A stretch of DNA of 64,000 bases from JAWKIW01 sp041394145 (GCA_041394145.1 JAWKIW010000005.1:1-64000), one strand, 5' to 3'; positions 29,822 to 40,857 are shown, counted from the stretch's first letter. Notes: a model not told the origin generated them from the sequence alone. A program made the numbers and translations.

Positions 29822-30276
29822 CCCCGGCTCCAGTCCTGCTCGGGGACCTCGCCGGCGGCCTCGGCGAAGGCGTGGAGGGCGGCGGTGACGGCGGCGCGCT
29901 GGTCGTTGCGGAGGCGGCCGACGATCCGCTGGAGGTCGGCGCGACGCCGGCGGGTGACCCGGTCGACCACGTCGTCGCCCGCCGAGGTGACCGACAGGCG
30001 CACCTCGCGACGGCTGTCGGGCGCGGTGTCCCGCTGCAGCAGGCCCTTGGCCACGAGGCGGTCGCACATGCGGGTCGCCGTGGAGGGTGCCACCTCGAGC
30101 TCGTCGGCGAGGCCCTGCAGGGTCTGCGGCCCGCGGCTGCTCAGCACCACGAGCGTTCGGTACTGCGGCAGCGTGACCTCGTCGCCCACCTCGGCGAGCG
30201 ACCGGGCGGCGATGGCGACGAGGGCCCGCGAAGCGCCCAGCAGCGCGTCGGTGACCTCGTCCAGGGACTTTTGCAT
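29812..30276 (-). CDS. MarR-family transcriptional regulator
   Basis: A 154-residue winged-helix repressor. The core is LPQYRTLVVLSSRGPQTLQGLADELEVAPSTATRMCDRLVAKGLLQRD, then the wing SRREVRLSVTSAG. The ATG at 30274-30276 was chosen because the first helix begins just after it. Its stop overlaps the start of the CLC channel gene, which it may control. An inverted TTGC/GCAA site overlaps its own start codon. Confidence 0.9.
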   Translation of the reverse strand: MQKSLDEVTDALLGASRALVAIAARSLAEVGDEVTLPQYRTLVVLSSRGPQTLQGLADELEVAPSTATRMCDRLVAKGLLQRDTAPDSRREVRLSVTSAGDDVVDRVTRRRRADLQRIVGRLRNDQRAAVTAALHAFAEAAGEVPEQDWSRGWR

Positions 30277-30283
30277 ACGGCAA
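30271..30283. promoter_or_regulatory. Candidate MarR operator
   Basis: TTGC (30271-30274), five nt, GCAA (30280-30283) overlap the marR start codon in the divergent marR/DUF3263 gap. TTGC half-sites are common for MarR proteins. The match is short and could be chance. Confidence 0.3.
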
Positions 30284-30372
30284 GTGTTACCGCGAGCACG
30301 TCGTTGCTCCAAGTCGGTGCGCACGGGGGAGGGTCCTTGCTTCGGGACCGCCGGTGGGCAAAGGTTGCGACG

Positions 30373-30630
30373 ATGCAGCTGACGGATCGTGATCGCGCCA
30401 TCCTCGACTTCGAGCGCTCCTGGTGGAACGAGTCGGGCCCCAAGGAAGCGCTCATCCGCGAGCGCTTCGAGCTCTCGGCGGCGCGCTACTACCAGATCCT
30501 CAACGAGCTGCTCGAGTCGCCCGAGGCCTACGAGTACGACCCGCTGGTGGTGCGCCGGCTGCGTCGCCTCCGTGACCGCCGCCGCCGAGCTTGCCGAGGG
30601 CTGCAGGCCAGCGAGCCGCCGGGCCGGTGA
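30373..30630 (+). CDS. DUF3263 protein
   Basis: An 85-residue helical protein: LTDRDRAILDFERSWWNESGPKEALIRERFELSAARYYQ is the conserved core, followed by a basic tail. It looks like a small HTH domain, probably DNA-binding, with unknown targets. It overlaps the LytR_C gene by GTGA, an arrangement also known in mycobacteria (the Rv0430-Rv0431 neighbourhood). The last 15 residues differ from what I expect of the family, so a minor frame error near the end is possible. Confidence 0.85.
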   Translation: MQLTDRDRAILDFERSWWNESGPKEALIRERFELSAARYYQILNELLESPEAYEYDPLVVRRLRRLRDRRRRACRGLQASEPPGR

Positions 30631-31411
30631 CCGACGCCGGTCCCCCCGGCTCCAGGTGGGTCCGCGCCGAGGAGAACCCGCTGGCCGTGCTGGCCGATGC
30701 GGGCAAGCCCAAGGCCGGTGCGACGGCGCCGTCGTCCCTGCGCGCGGCGCCACCGCGGCGGCGGGTCCCGCCGGGGCCGGGGAGCGGTCGCGGGCCTCGA
30801 CGTCCGCCCCCGGGGTGCCGGGTCGCCGCCGTCGGCCACCGAGCCCACCGCATCGGGCCCGGATCGCCCCACGCGTCCACCCGTGCCGCCGCCGACCCCG
30901 GCGCAGGAGGCGCGGCGTCCGTGCTCGGGTTCGTGATCCTGGCCGTCGCCGTGCTGCTCGGCACCGTGCTGCTGTGGAAGGGGTACGACCGCAGCAGCGG
31001 CAACCTCGTGAGCGGAACGTCGCCCGACAGCTCGGCCCCCGAGCGCACGACGACCATCCCCACCACCACCGCGCTCCCGCCGACCACCACCAGCTCGACC
31101 GCCCCGCTCAAGCCACCGAGCCAGGTGACGGTGCGGGTCGTCAACGCCTCCAACCCAACCCTCACGCTGGGCGGCGACGCCACGTCCAAGCTGCAGAAGG
31201 CGGGCTACAAGACCCAGGGCGCCATCGACGTGACGGTGCAGCCACCAGCGCCGTGCTCTACACCGACGGCTTCGAGGGGGAGGCCACCGAGATCGCCAAC
31301 GCCCTCGGCATCGCCTCCAGCCAGGTGCAGCCCATGCCCAGTCCGGCGCCGACGGGTGCCAACGGCGTGCAGGTGCTGGTCCAGCTGGGTCAGGACTTCA
31401 CGCCGACCTGA
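30627..31411 (+). CDS. LytR_C-domain membrane protein (frameshift near the end)
   Basis: About 261 residues. A Pro/Arg-rich cytoplasmic part is followed by one transmembrane helix (VLGFVILAVAVLLGTVLLW), a Thr/Pro-rich linker, and an extracytoplasmic LytR C-terminal domain (VTVRVVNASNPTLTLGGDATSKLQKAGY, then SAVLYTDGFEGEATEIANALG). One base is missing near 31241. The Pro/Arg region may hide further frame errors. The counterpart in Mycobacterium, VirR (Rv0431), has the same layout and acts in the envelope; the same role is inferred. Confidence 0.78.
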
Positions 31412-31463
31412 TGGCGCCGCCCTCGCCGGGTGGGCGGCCGATGGCCGTCTGCGCCGCGACCGG

Positions 31464-32853
31464 TCAGCCGGCGGCGCGCCGCTGGTCGGCCAGCCAGTCG
31501 GCCGGCGTCCGAGCCCGGCCCAGGCCCGCAGGTCCCGGGCGTGGGTGCGGCGGTCCTCGGCGGGCATGCGCAGCGCGGTGTCCAGCACGTCGGCGGTGCC
31601 GGCGACGTCGTAGGGGTTGACCGGCAGCGCCGTCGGCCCCAGCTCGGACCACACGCCGGCCTCGGTCGACAGCACCACCACGCCGTCGTGCTCGTTGACG
31701 ATCAGGCCCTTGGCGACGAGGTTGAGCCCGTCGCGGATGGGGTTGACCAGGAGGACGTCGTAGCGGCGCAGGGCGGCGATCGACAGCGGAAGTTGTCGGT
31801 CTGGTCGAACAGGATCGGGGTCCAGCCCGGCGTGGCCCACCGGTCGTTGATCCGCTGCACGAGGCCCTCCACCTCCTGGCGGTAGGCGAGGTACTCGGCC
31901 AGCCCTCGCGGGAGGTAGCAGAACGCGCAGAACACCACCTGCTCGCGCCACGCCGGATACCGCTCCAGCAGGTCCTCGAAGGCGTGGAACCCCCGCAGCA
32001 GGTTCTTCGAGAGCTCGATGCGGTCGACGCGGGCGATGACCCGCCGGCCGTCGACGCGCGCGTCGAGGGCGGCGAGCTCGTCGCGGGTGCGAGGGTCGGC
32101 GGCGACGGACCGGATGTCGTCGGCCGACGTGGCCAGCGGCGACACGAACACCGACGGCGGCTCGAGGTCGACGTCGCGGCACGACGCGAGGAAGGCGTCG
32201 GCCCAGCGCCTCGTGTGGAAGCCGCACGCATCGTGGGCCGCCATGCCGGCGAGCAGCTCGGCGACGCACTCGTCGGGCAGCACGTGGAGGCCGTCGGGAC
32301 CGGCGAAGGGGGTGTGGCTGAAGTGGGTGAGGCGCAGGTCGGGCCGGGCCTTGCGCACCCGCTCGGCGAGCAGGGTGAGGTGGTAGTCCTGCACCAGCAC
32401 GGCGGCGTCGGGCGGGGCGCCCTCGATCACGGCGTCGGCGAACGCCTCGTTGACCCGGCGGTAGGCGTCCCACGCCTCCCGCCAGGCGACGTCGAAGCGC
32501 GGTCGGCGGGCCCGGTCGAACAGCTCGTGGTGCACGAACCACAGGCCGGCGTTGCAGACCACGTCGTAGGCCATCCGGAAGTCGTCGGGGTCGAGGGCGA
32601 GGGTGGCGACGTTGAAGCCCTCCGCGGCGTGGACGCCCCGTCCGGCCGCCACGCGGTCGCCCTCGGAGATGGCGGCGGCGATCCAGGTGGCGTCGGTGCC
32701 GGCGACGAGCGGTCCGACGCCCGACACCAACCCGCCGGCGCCCCGCCGCGAGGTGAGGTTCCCCTGCTCGTCGAGCGAGAACGACACGGGGCCGCGGTTC
32801 GACACGATGACGATCGGCCGGCGCGTCGGCTCCCCAGGCTCAGCGTCGCGCAT
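31464..32853 (-). CDS. GT20 glycosyltransferase, OtsA-like (two frameshifts)
   Basis: A retaining GT-B glycosyltransferase of about 463 residues. N-terminal domain: IVSNRGPVSF, GAGGLVSGVGPL, VQDYHLTLL, SHTPFAGPDGLHVLP. C-terminal domain: VNPIRDGLNLVAKGLIV, typical of trehalose-6-phosphate synthases. The active-site loop normally read RLDYTKG is RIELSKNLLRG here, as in some OtsA relatives with other acceptors (for example VldE-type proteins), so trehalose-6-phosphate as product is not certain. Breaks: a missing C near 31795 (DNF/PLSIAALRR) and one near 31520. No otsB is adjacent. ATG 32851-32853 was chosen. Confidence 0.83.
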
Positions 32854-32997
32854 GGCCGACAACCTACCGCTGGGGCCCGGTCGGCCCGGTCGATCGCCGG
32901 CAACAGCGGTGGCGTCGCCGAAGGGCCCTGAGCGGCGCGACGTCGACGTGTCGGACCCCGGGGGAGCACCGCCGACGGGAGGGGCTGCTACACAACG

Positions 32998-33999
32998 GTG
33001 GTGCACGTCGTCGCCGCTCCCGACAAGTTCAAGGGCACGGCCGTCGCCTCCGAGGTGGCCGGGGCCATCGCGGCGGCGGTGGAGGCCGGGGGAGGCACCT
33101 GCGACCGGGCACCGATGGCCGACGGTGGCGAGGGCACCCTCGAGGCGCTCGGGGGTGCCAACCGCACGACCGTGGTCGACGGGCCCCTCGGCGACCCGGT
33201 GGAGGCGGCGTGGCAGCTGCGGCGGGGCCGGGCGGTCATCGAGATGGCCCGCGCCTCGGGCCTGCAGCTCGTCGGTGGCCCCGAGGGGAACGACCCCGTT
33301 GCCGCCACGACCTACGGCACGGGCGAGCTGATCGCCGCCGCCGTGGAGGCCGGCGCCCGGCGGGTGATCGTCGGCGTGGGCGGCTCGGCCACGACCGACG
33401 GCGGCCTCGGGGCCCTCCGGGCGCTGTACCCGCCCCACCGGCTCAAGGGTGTGGAGCTGATCGTCGCCTGCGACGTGCGCGTCCCGTTCCTCGCCGCCGC
33501 GGAGGTGTTCTCGCCGCAGAAGGGGGCGACGCCCGCCCAGGTGGAGCTGCTGCGACGCCGCCTCGTCTCGCTCGCCGACGCCTACGCCCGCGACTACGGC
33601 GTCGACGTCCGCGACCTCGAGGGATCCGGGGCGGCCGGTGGCCTCGCCGGTGGGCTGGCGGCGCTCGGCGCGCACCTCGAGTCGGGGTTCGAGGTGGTGG
33701 CCGAGGAGGTCGGCCTCGCCGAGCGGCTCGAGGGCGCCGACCTGGTCGTCACCGGGGAGGGGTTCCTCGACGCCGAGTCCTTCGACGGCAAGGTGGTGGG
33801 CGGCGTGGCCGACCTGGCAGCCGAGCTCGAGGTGCCGGTGCTGGCCGTGGTCGGCGAGGTGTTCGACGGCATGGAGGACCGGATCCGGTGCGTCTCGCTG
33901 GTCGAGCGCTTCGGCCGGGAGCGGGCCCTGGACGATCCGCTGGCCTGCATCACCGAGGTGGTCGCGGCCGAGCTCGCCGCCCAGCGCGGGAGCCGCTGA
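32998..33999 (+). CDS. Glycerate kinase (GlxK-type)
   Basis: About 333 residues. Characteristic motifs: VAAPDKFKGTAVASEVA at the N-terminus, APMADGGEGTLEAL, VGVGGSATTDGGLGAL, SGAAGGLAGGLAAL, and VVTGEGFLDAESFDGK near the C-terminus, which build the substrate and ATP sites. It phosphorylates D-glycerate to 2- or 3-phosphoglycerate. A GGGAGGGG stretch sits about 12 nt upstream; the start may be GTG 32998 or the next codon. It is divergent from the GT20 gene and near gpgS, which uses 3-phosphoglycerate. Confidence 0.93.
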   Translation: MVHVVAAPDKFKGTAVASEVAGAIAAAVEAGGGTCDRAPMADGGEGTLEALGGANRTTVVDGPLGDPVEAAWQLRRGRAVIEMARASGLQLVGGPEGNDPVAATTYGTGELIAAAVEAGARRVIVGVGGSATTDGGLGALRALYPPHRLKGVELIVACDVRVPFLAAAEVFSPQKGATPAQVELLRRRLVSLADAYARDYGVDVRDLEGSGAAGGLAGGLAALGAHLESGFEVVAEEVGLAERLEGADLVVTGEGFLDAESFDGKVVGGVADLAAELEVPVLAVVGEVFDGMEDRIRCVSLVERFGRERALDDPLACITEVVAAELAAQRGSR

Positions 34000-34012
34000 C
34001 CGCCGCGGCTGG

Positions 34013-34222
34013 TCAGCGGCGCGAGCGCCAGGCGCCGCGGATGATCGACACCGCGACGAGGACGACCAGCACCAGCACGGCCAGCCCGATCAGCCCGGCG
34101 ATGGCGCCGAGCACCCACCGCAGGACGGTGACGGCGCCGATGAGCACCAGCGCTCCGATCACCAGCCACACCCACAGCGGCGCGTGGGTCTCGTCGTCGT
34201 CGAGTCGCAGCGGGTCGGTCAT
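34013..34222 (-). CDS. Small membrane protein
   Basis: A 69-residue protein: a short acidic N-terminus (MTDPLRLDDDETHA), two adjacent transmembrane helices (LWVWLVIGALVLIGAVTVL and LGAIAGLIGLAVLVLVVLVA), and a basic end (RGAWRSRR). ATG at 34220-34222. No family is recognised; it is convergent with glycerate kinase. Confidence 0.65.
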   Translation of the reverse strand: MTDPLRLDDDETHAPLWVWLVIGALVLIGAVTVLRWVLGAIAGLIGLAVLVLVVLVAVSIIRGAWRSRR

Positions 34223-34360
34223 GCCGCCAGGGTACCGACCGGTGCCGACCGGCGGACGGCGCCGGCCGCAGCCGACGTCGCCGTCGCCGTCGCCGGGTAG
34301 GGTCGACGGGTCCGTCGCCGTCCGCCCGGGCCGCGGACGGCCGCACCTGCAGGGGACCCC

Positions 34361-35813
34361 ATGTCCGACGACCTCGACCGCCTCGGCGGTCGCCCAGGCC
34401 GAGCTCGTGCGCACGGGAACCGTGAGCCCGATCGAGCTGGTCGACGCCGCCATCGCCCGCATCGAGAAGGTCAACCCCGAGCTCAACGCCGTCATCCACG
34501 AGCGCTTCGAGCGGGCCCGCGCCGAGGCGGTCGGCGACCTGCCCGACGGGCCGCTGCGCGGCGTGCCGATGGTGCTCAAGGACCTCGACGGCACGTCGGC
34601 GGGCGACCCCTACCACGCCGGCACCCGGCACCTGCGCGACCGCGGCTACGTGGCACCGGCCGACACCTACCTCACCGCCAAGTTCCGGGAGGCGGGGCTG
34701 GTGGTGGTGGGCCGCACCAACACCCCTGAGCTCGGCCTGCAGCCGACGACCGAGCCAGAGGCCTACGGGCCCACCCGCAACCCGTGGGACCCGTCGCGCT
34801 CGACCGGCGGCTCGAGTGGCGGTTCGGCCGCGGCGGTGGCGTCGGGCATGGTCCCGCTCGGCCACGCCGGCGACGGCGGCGGCTCGATCCGCATCCCGGC
34901 CAGCGAGTGCGGGCTGGTGGGCCTCAAGCCGTCGCGCGGACGCCACTCCCTGGGGCCCGACGTGGGCGAGGCCTGGGGCGGCCTCGTGTCCCGCCTGGTG
35001 GTGAGCCGCTCCGTGCGCGACACGGCGACGGTGCTCGATGCCGTGCAAGGCCCGATGCCCGGCGACCCCTACACCGCCCCCCCACCCGATCGTCCCTACG
35101 TGCAGGAGGTCGGCGCCGATCCCGGTTCCCTGCGGATCGGCTGGACGGCCACCGCGGCCGACCGCAGCGTGACCACCCATCCCGAGTGCGTCGCTGCCGT
35201 CGAGCGGGCCGCGGCCCTGCTCGACCAGCTCGGCCACCGCGTGAGCGAGGACCACCCCGCCCTGTGGGACGACGGCGACTACGTCGACCACTTCACGGGA
35301 CAGTTCATCAACGCCTTCTCGGTGTGGACGGCGGCCGAGCTCGACCACCTCGGCCGGATCAGCGGCGAGCCGATCGCCGCCGAGGGCGTCGAGGCGGGCA
35401 CGTGGGCGGCGGCCGAGCTGGGTCGGACGGTCACCGCGGTGCAGTACTTCGAGGCCATCAGCGAGCTGCACCGCTACACGCGGCGCATGGCCGAGTGGTG
35501 GGCCGGCGGGTTCGACGTGTTGGTGACGCCGACGATCCCCGAGCTCCCGCCCGAGCTGGGCACCTTCGCGGCCCAGCCCGACAACCCGCTCAACGGGCTG
35601 TTCCGTTCGGCGGCCATCGTGCCGTTCACCGCGCCCTTCAACACCACCGGTCAGCCCGCGGTCTCGCTCCCGCTGCACTGGTCCGACGACGGCCTGCCGA
35701 TCGGCGTCCAGCTGGTCGCCGCCTACGGGCGCGAGGACGTGCTGGTGCGGCTCGCCTCCCAGCTCGAGGCGGCGGCGCCGTGGTCCGACCGGCTGCCGCC
35801 GATCCACGCCTGA
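34361..35813 (+). CDS. Amidase (amidase-signature family; frameshift near the start)
   Basis: A serine amidase of about 483 residues with the Ser-cisSer-Lys triad: Lys in GVPMVLKDL, and the Gly/Ser-rich signature STGGSSGGSAAAVASGMVPLGHAGDGGGSIRIPA containing both serines. The C-terminal TTGQPAVSLPL and GLPIGVQLVA segments are typical. The ATG at 34361 begins MSDDLDRL; one extra base near 34385 must be removed to join the main frame (AVAQAELVRTG). Substrate class (aliphatic, aryl, peptide amides) cannot be told. A perfect hairpin follows the stop. Confidence 0.9.
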
Positions 35814-35822
35814 TCGGATCGT

Positions 35823-35844
35823 CCCCGCCGACGCCTCGGCGGGG
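35823..35844. terminator. Hairpin between convergent genes
   Basis: CCCCGCCGA (35823-35831), loop CGCC, TCGGCGGGG (35836-35844), nine perfect pairs, 10 nt after the amidase stop and just beyond the stop of the opposite gene. Probably bidirectional. Confidence 0.7.
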
Positions 35845-35854
35845 CCGACGTCGC

Positions 35855-36256
35855 CTACGGCTCGGGGCGGTGGCCGGCTCGGTCGAGCCAGGGCGGCGGC
35901 CGCAGCCGGTCGTCGTCGTGGTCGACGTCGATCGTCGCCGGGGGCCGAGCGCGGCGGGGGCCGGTGCCCACGGCCTCGTCGGCCTCGTCGCGGAGGTGCC
36001 CCCCGACGCGCAGGTGGGGATCGGGCGGCGCGTCCACCCGGACCATCGCCCGGGCCACCAGCTCGAGCGCGTCGCGGGCCGGCACGTCGTCGGTGCGCAG
36101 CACGTGGAGGGCGCCGGTGGGCGGGCAGCCGGTGAGGCCGGTGACCAGCTCGGCCAATCGGGAGGTGCGCTCGTCCACCGGGGTGCCGCCGACGGGCTCG
36201 GTGGCACCGGTCCGCGCCCCACCAGGCCCCTCGTCGCCCGAGCCGACTGCGTGCAT
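35855..36256 (-). CDS. Hypothetical protein
   Basis: A 133-residue protein of unknown family. The ATG at 36254-36256 is preceded by AGGAGGTGAGC, one of the best ribosome binding sites in the window, so it is probably translated. The middle (ERTSRLAELVTGLTGCPPTGALHVLRTDDVPARDALELVARAMV) is helical and faintly like a short ANTAR or helical-bundle domain; the tail is Arg/Asp/Pro-rich and likely disordered. No function is claimed. Confidence 0.6.
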   Translation of the reverse strand: MHAVGSGDEGPGGARTGATEPVGGTPVDERTSRLAELVTGLTGCPPTGALHVLRTDDVPARDALELVARAMVRVDAPPDPHLRVGGHLRDEADEAVGTGPRRARPPATIDVDHDDDRLRPPPWLDRAGHRPEP

Positions 36257-36420
36257 GCTCACCTCCTGCCCGTGGATCGGCCCTGCCCCTGCTCCCATCG
36301 GACGACGGCCCCGTCGATTGAGGAGAAGACGGCCACGGGCCGCCGGGCACCGCCGGCCGGCACCGCCGGTCCCCGACGCAGGCCCGACGTCGGATCGACG
36401 ATCGCCCGCCGCGGTGCCGG

Positions 36421-37339
36421 TCAGGCGGTGTGGCGCCGGTAGGCGGGCACGTCGCGCAGGGGTGGGCGCTCCGCCACGCTGACCACCACGGGGTCGAGGT
36501 CGGGCCGGCGCAGCAGGGCCGAGGTGCCGACGAGGTCGTGGTCGGCCCGGCGCAGGGCGGCGAGCAGGACCGCCAGCGCCTGGGGTGACAGCTCGTCGAT
36601 GGGGCGGTTCCGGTGACGGCGGACCCCGAGGTCGGTCTGGGCGATGCGATCGGAGCCCACCAGGCGCAGCACGTCGATCAGCAGGCCCAGGTCGACCCCG
36701 TAGCCCTGGACGAACGGGAGGCGCTCGAGCACCTCACGGCGCCCGGCGTACTCGCCCGAGCGGCTGGACGATCCCGCCCAGCTCGGGGAAGAAGATGGCG
36801 ATGATGGGTCGGGCCACCAGCTCGGTCACCCGGCCGCCCCGGCCGCTCCCGCTGTCGTCGGGCCGCTCGTAGTACCCCTTGACGAAGTCGACGTCGGCGC
36901 ACGTCAGCAGCGGTCCGAGCAGGCCGGTGACGAAGCCGACGTCGAACTCGCGGATGTCGGCGTCGCACCAGGCGATGACGTCGCCCTCGGCGGCGAACAC
37001 CGACTTCCACAGCGCCTCGCCCTTGCCGTGGCCCTCGCCGTAGTCGGGCAGCACGCTCGACGCGTCGACGACCCGGGCTCCGGCGGCGGCGGCGATGGCG
37101 GCGGTGCCGTCGGTCGAGTGGTCGTCGATCACGACGATCTCGTCGACGACGGCATGGTCCGCCATGAGGCTGGTGCGGATGGCTTCGACGATCGGCCCGA
37201 CGGTCGCCGCCTCGTTGCGGGCCGGGAGGCACACCGACACCGTCGCAGTGCCCTTGGCCTGCGCGAGTGCTCGGGCCGAGAAGTCGGCGTGGTGGAACGC
37301 CCTGATCCCGGGATCCGGCACGGCTCCATGGTCCGTCAC
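36421..37339 (-). CDS. gpgS: Glucosyl-3-phosphoglycerate synthase (one frameshift)
   Basis: GT-A family 81-type glycosyltransferase that joins NDP-glucose and 3-phosphoglycerate, the first step to glucosylglycerate and, in mycobacteria, methylglucose lipopolysaccharide. Motifs: VSVCLPARNEAATVGPIVEAI, VVIDDHSTDGTA, the metal-binding DAD at residues 126-128 (AWCDADI), and the acceptor region LPFVQGYGVDLGLLIDV. An extra G near 36757 breaks the frame inside PLGEYAGRREVLERL. GTG 37337-37339 (MTDHGAVPDPGIRAFHHADF) is preferred to 37363. About 305 residues, normal for the family. Confidence 0.9.
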
Positions 37340-37542
37340 CCGGGGTCGGCCGGGCAAGCCCACCGCGGGGGCCGTTGGTCACCCGCGTGCCTCGGTGCCA
37401 CGTCGAGCCGCGGGGCCCGAGGGCGGTCGGTGGACGTGGGCACGATCGGGAGCGGCCGCTACGATGCCGCTCGGCCGCCTGGCGGCCCCTGCGACCCGTC
37501 TCGCCGGCCTCCGGCCCGGCCTGCTCCGCCACGAGGGAACCC

Positions 37543-37821
37543 ATGAGCGCCACCGTCCGCGTCCCGCCCGTCTTCCGCACCATGACGGGTGGCGCCTCCC
37601 AGGTCCCGGTCGAGGGCGGCACGGTCCGCGAGGTGCTCGACCACCTCGAGGCCGCCCATCCCGGCTTCAAGGCCAAGCTCCTCGGCGACGACGGCAACCT
37701 CGTGCGGTTCGTGAACGTGTTCGTCGACGACGACGACATCCGCTTCATGGACGGGCTCGACACCGCCGTGCCCGACGGCGTCGAGGTGTCGATCATGCAG
37801 GCCGTCGCCGGCGGCTGCTGA
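37543..37821 (+). CDS. CysO-like ubiquitin-fold sulfur carrier with an extra C-terminal Cys
   Basis: A 92-residue MoaD/ThiS/CysO beta-grasp protein. The middle RFVNVFVDDDDIRFMDGLDTAVPDG matches mycobacterial CysO closely. Sulfur carriers of this group normally end in Gly-Gly, which is thiocarboxylated; here the codons are GGC GGC TGC TGA, so the product ends AVAGGC. The tail would need trimming by a JAMM-type peptidase before activation, as described for QbsE/QbsD. ATG 37543 has GAGGGA at 37533-37538. No cysM, mec or moeZ gene is seen in the window. Confidence 0.88.
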   Translation: MSATVRVPPVFRTMTGGASQVPVEGGTVREVLDHLEAAHPGFKAKLLGDDGNLVRFVNVFVDDDDIRFMDGLDTAVPDGVEVSIMQAVAGGC

Positions 37822-38337
37822 GCGCACCCTCCGGGAGTCGTCTGGGCCCGAGCAGGCCCGCCGGGCACGCCGCGAGGCGGATCGCGCCCCTGATCCGCGC
37901 GCACCGTGGTGGCATCCTGGGTCCGGCGGCTCATCCTCGGGGACGACCGGCCCATTTCGGTCAATCCGGGTCGGACGACCGTCGATGCATCCGGTACGAG
38001 CGAGCCCCAGCGGCTCGCCCACCGGATCAGGAGCGGCGGCGCCCAGAACCGATCGGCCGGCAGGCCCCCGCGGCGGGTGGGCCTGTCGGCCTCGGTGCTT
38101 TTCGGAGCCCGCCGCCCCTGGCCGGTGCCTCCCGCGGAGGTCGAGCGGGCTGCGCCGCGGCGCCCGCCGCCGAGCCACGCCGCCGGACGGTGTCGGCCCC
38201 GGCGCGGGTTGCGAAGCCCGGGCGCGTCTGGTTGGCTGTTAGCACTCGACGACCAAGAGTGCTAACGCACCGAGTGCGAGGTGCCACCGCCGGCCGAGGG
38301 GGCCGGGTGGCCTGAACCGACCCAACGGAGGGATCCG
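37822..38337. other. Intergenic region upstream of groEL
   Basis: 516 nt without a recognisable gene. The only clear element is the CIRCE operator near its end. Open frames here are Arg/Pro-rich shadows. Confidence 0.6.
38239..38265. promoter_or_regulatory. CIRCE operator (HrcA site)
   Basis: TTAGCACTC (38239-38247), nine nt, GAGTGCTAA (38257-38265): a perfect match to the CIRCE consensus, 72 nt before the groEL ATG. HrcA should repress groEL in the absence of heat stress; hrcA itself is outside the window. Confidence 0.96.
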
Positions 38338-39957
<1,620 letters not shown>

Positions 39958-39982
39958 TCCGGCCGATCGGTTCTGACCCTGC

Positions 39983-40010
39983 CCAGGGGCGCCCTCCGGG
40001 GCGCCCCTGG
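39983..40010. terminator. Hairpin after groEL
   Basis: CCAGGGGCGCCC (39983-39994), loop TCCG, GGGCGCCCCTGG (39999-40010): 12 perfect pairs, 25 nt after groEL and 15 nt beyond the fdhD stop on the other strand. Same TCCG loop as after clpC. Confidence 0.85.
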
Positions 40011-40024
40011 CGCGTGTGGCACCG

Positions 40025-40834
40025 TCACCGCTCGGCGGCGACCCGCTCGGGGGCGTAGACGTTCATGCGGCCGTCGCGGACGAAGCCGGCGAGCGTGACG
40101 CCGGCGCGCCGGGCCGTGTCGACGGCCAGGGAGGTGGGCGCGCTCACCGCGACCACGGCGGGGAACCCGGCGGCCCACGCCTTCTGCACGATCTCGAAGG
40201 AGGCCCGACCGCTCACGTAGAGGCCGAGCCCGCTCGCCGGGAGGCGTCCGTCGAGCAGCAGCCGGCCCACGACCTTGTCGACCGCGTTGTGGCGGCCCAC
40301 GTCCTCCCGCACGAGGACGGCGTCGCCGGCCGCCGTGAAGGCGGCGGCGGCGTGCACCGCGCCGGTGGCGGTGAACAGGTCCTGGGCCTCGGCGAGCGAT
40401 CCGGGCACGTGGGCGAGGACCTCGAGGGCGAACGGCGTCGGGTCCACGAGCGGGTCGAGGCGCTGGGACAGCTCGTCGAGCGATGCCGAGCCGCACAGCC
40501 CGCACGACGAGGTCGTGGTGCCGAGGCGGGGCGTCGGCACCGGCGCCTTCCCGCCCGTCTCCACCGACACCACGTTGAAGCCGGTGTCCACTGCGGAGCC
40601 GGTGCCGCAGTAGCGGCAGGTCTGCACCGGTGCCCCGGCCAGCAGGCCTTCGGTGAAGCAGAAGCCGGCGGCCAGCTCGAAGTCGTGGCCGGGCGTGCGC
40701 ATGGTGGTCGCCACCAGCGCGTCGTCGAGGCGGATCTCGAGGGGCTCCTCGACGATGAGCTCGTCGGGTGCCCGCCGCACCCCTCCGTCCTCGTAGCGCG
40801 TGGTCAGCACCTTGGCGACGCGACCCCGAGCCAT
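40025..40834 (-). CDS. fdhD: Formate dehydrogenase sulfurtransferase FdhD
   Basis: Moves sulfur from the cysteine desulfurase to the molybdenum cofactor of formate dehydrogenase-type enzymes, a step needed for activity. The paired cysteines are Cys111 and Cys114 in SSCGLCG, the counterpart of E. coli Cys121/Cys124. The VREDVGRHNAVDKVVG motif and the FEIVQKAWAAGFP segment bind the cofactor. 269 residues. It lies near an FdhF-like molybdoenzyme, its likely client. Confidence 0.95.
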   Translation of the reverse strand: MARGRVAKVLTTRYEDGGVRRAPDELIVEEPLEIRLDDALVATTMRTPGHDFELAAGFCFTEGLLAGAPVQTCRYCGTGSAVDTGFNVVSVETGGKAPVPTPRLGTTTSSCGLCGSASLDELSQRLDPLVDPTPFALEVLAHVPGSLAEAQDLFTATGAVHAAAAFTAAGDAVLVREDVGRHNAVDKVVGRLLLDGRLPASGLGLYVSGRASFEIVQKAWAAGFPAVVAVSAPTSLAVDTARRAGVTLAGFVRDGRMNVYAPERVAAER

Positions 40835-40857
40835 GGACGGCAGGGTACCGGGCGAGG

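Noticed and set aside
35855..36256. ANTAR RNA-binding domain in the hypothetical protein
   Set aside because: Helix pattern is only faintly similar and the usual Ala/Gly and aromatic positions do not line up well enough.
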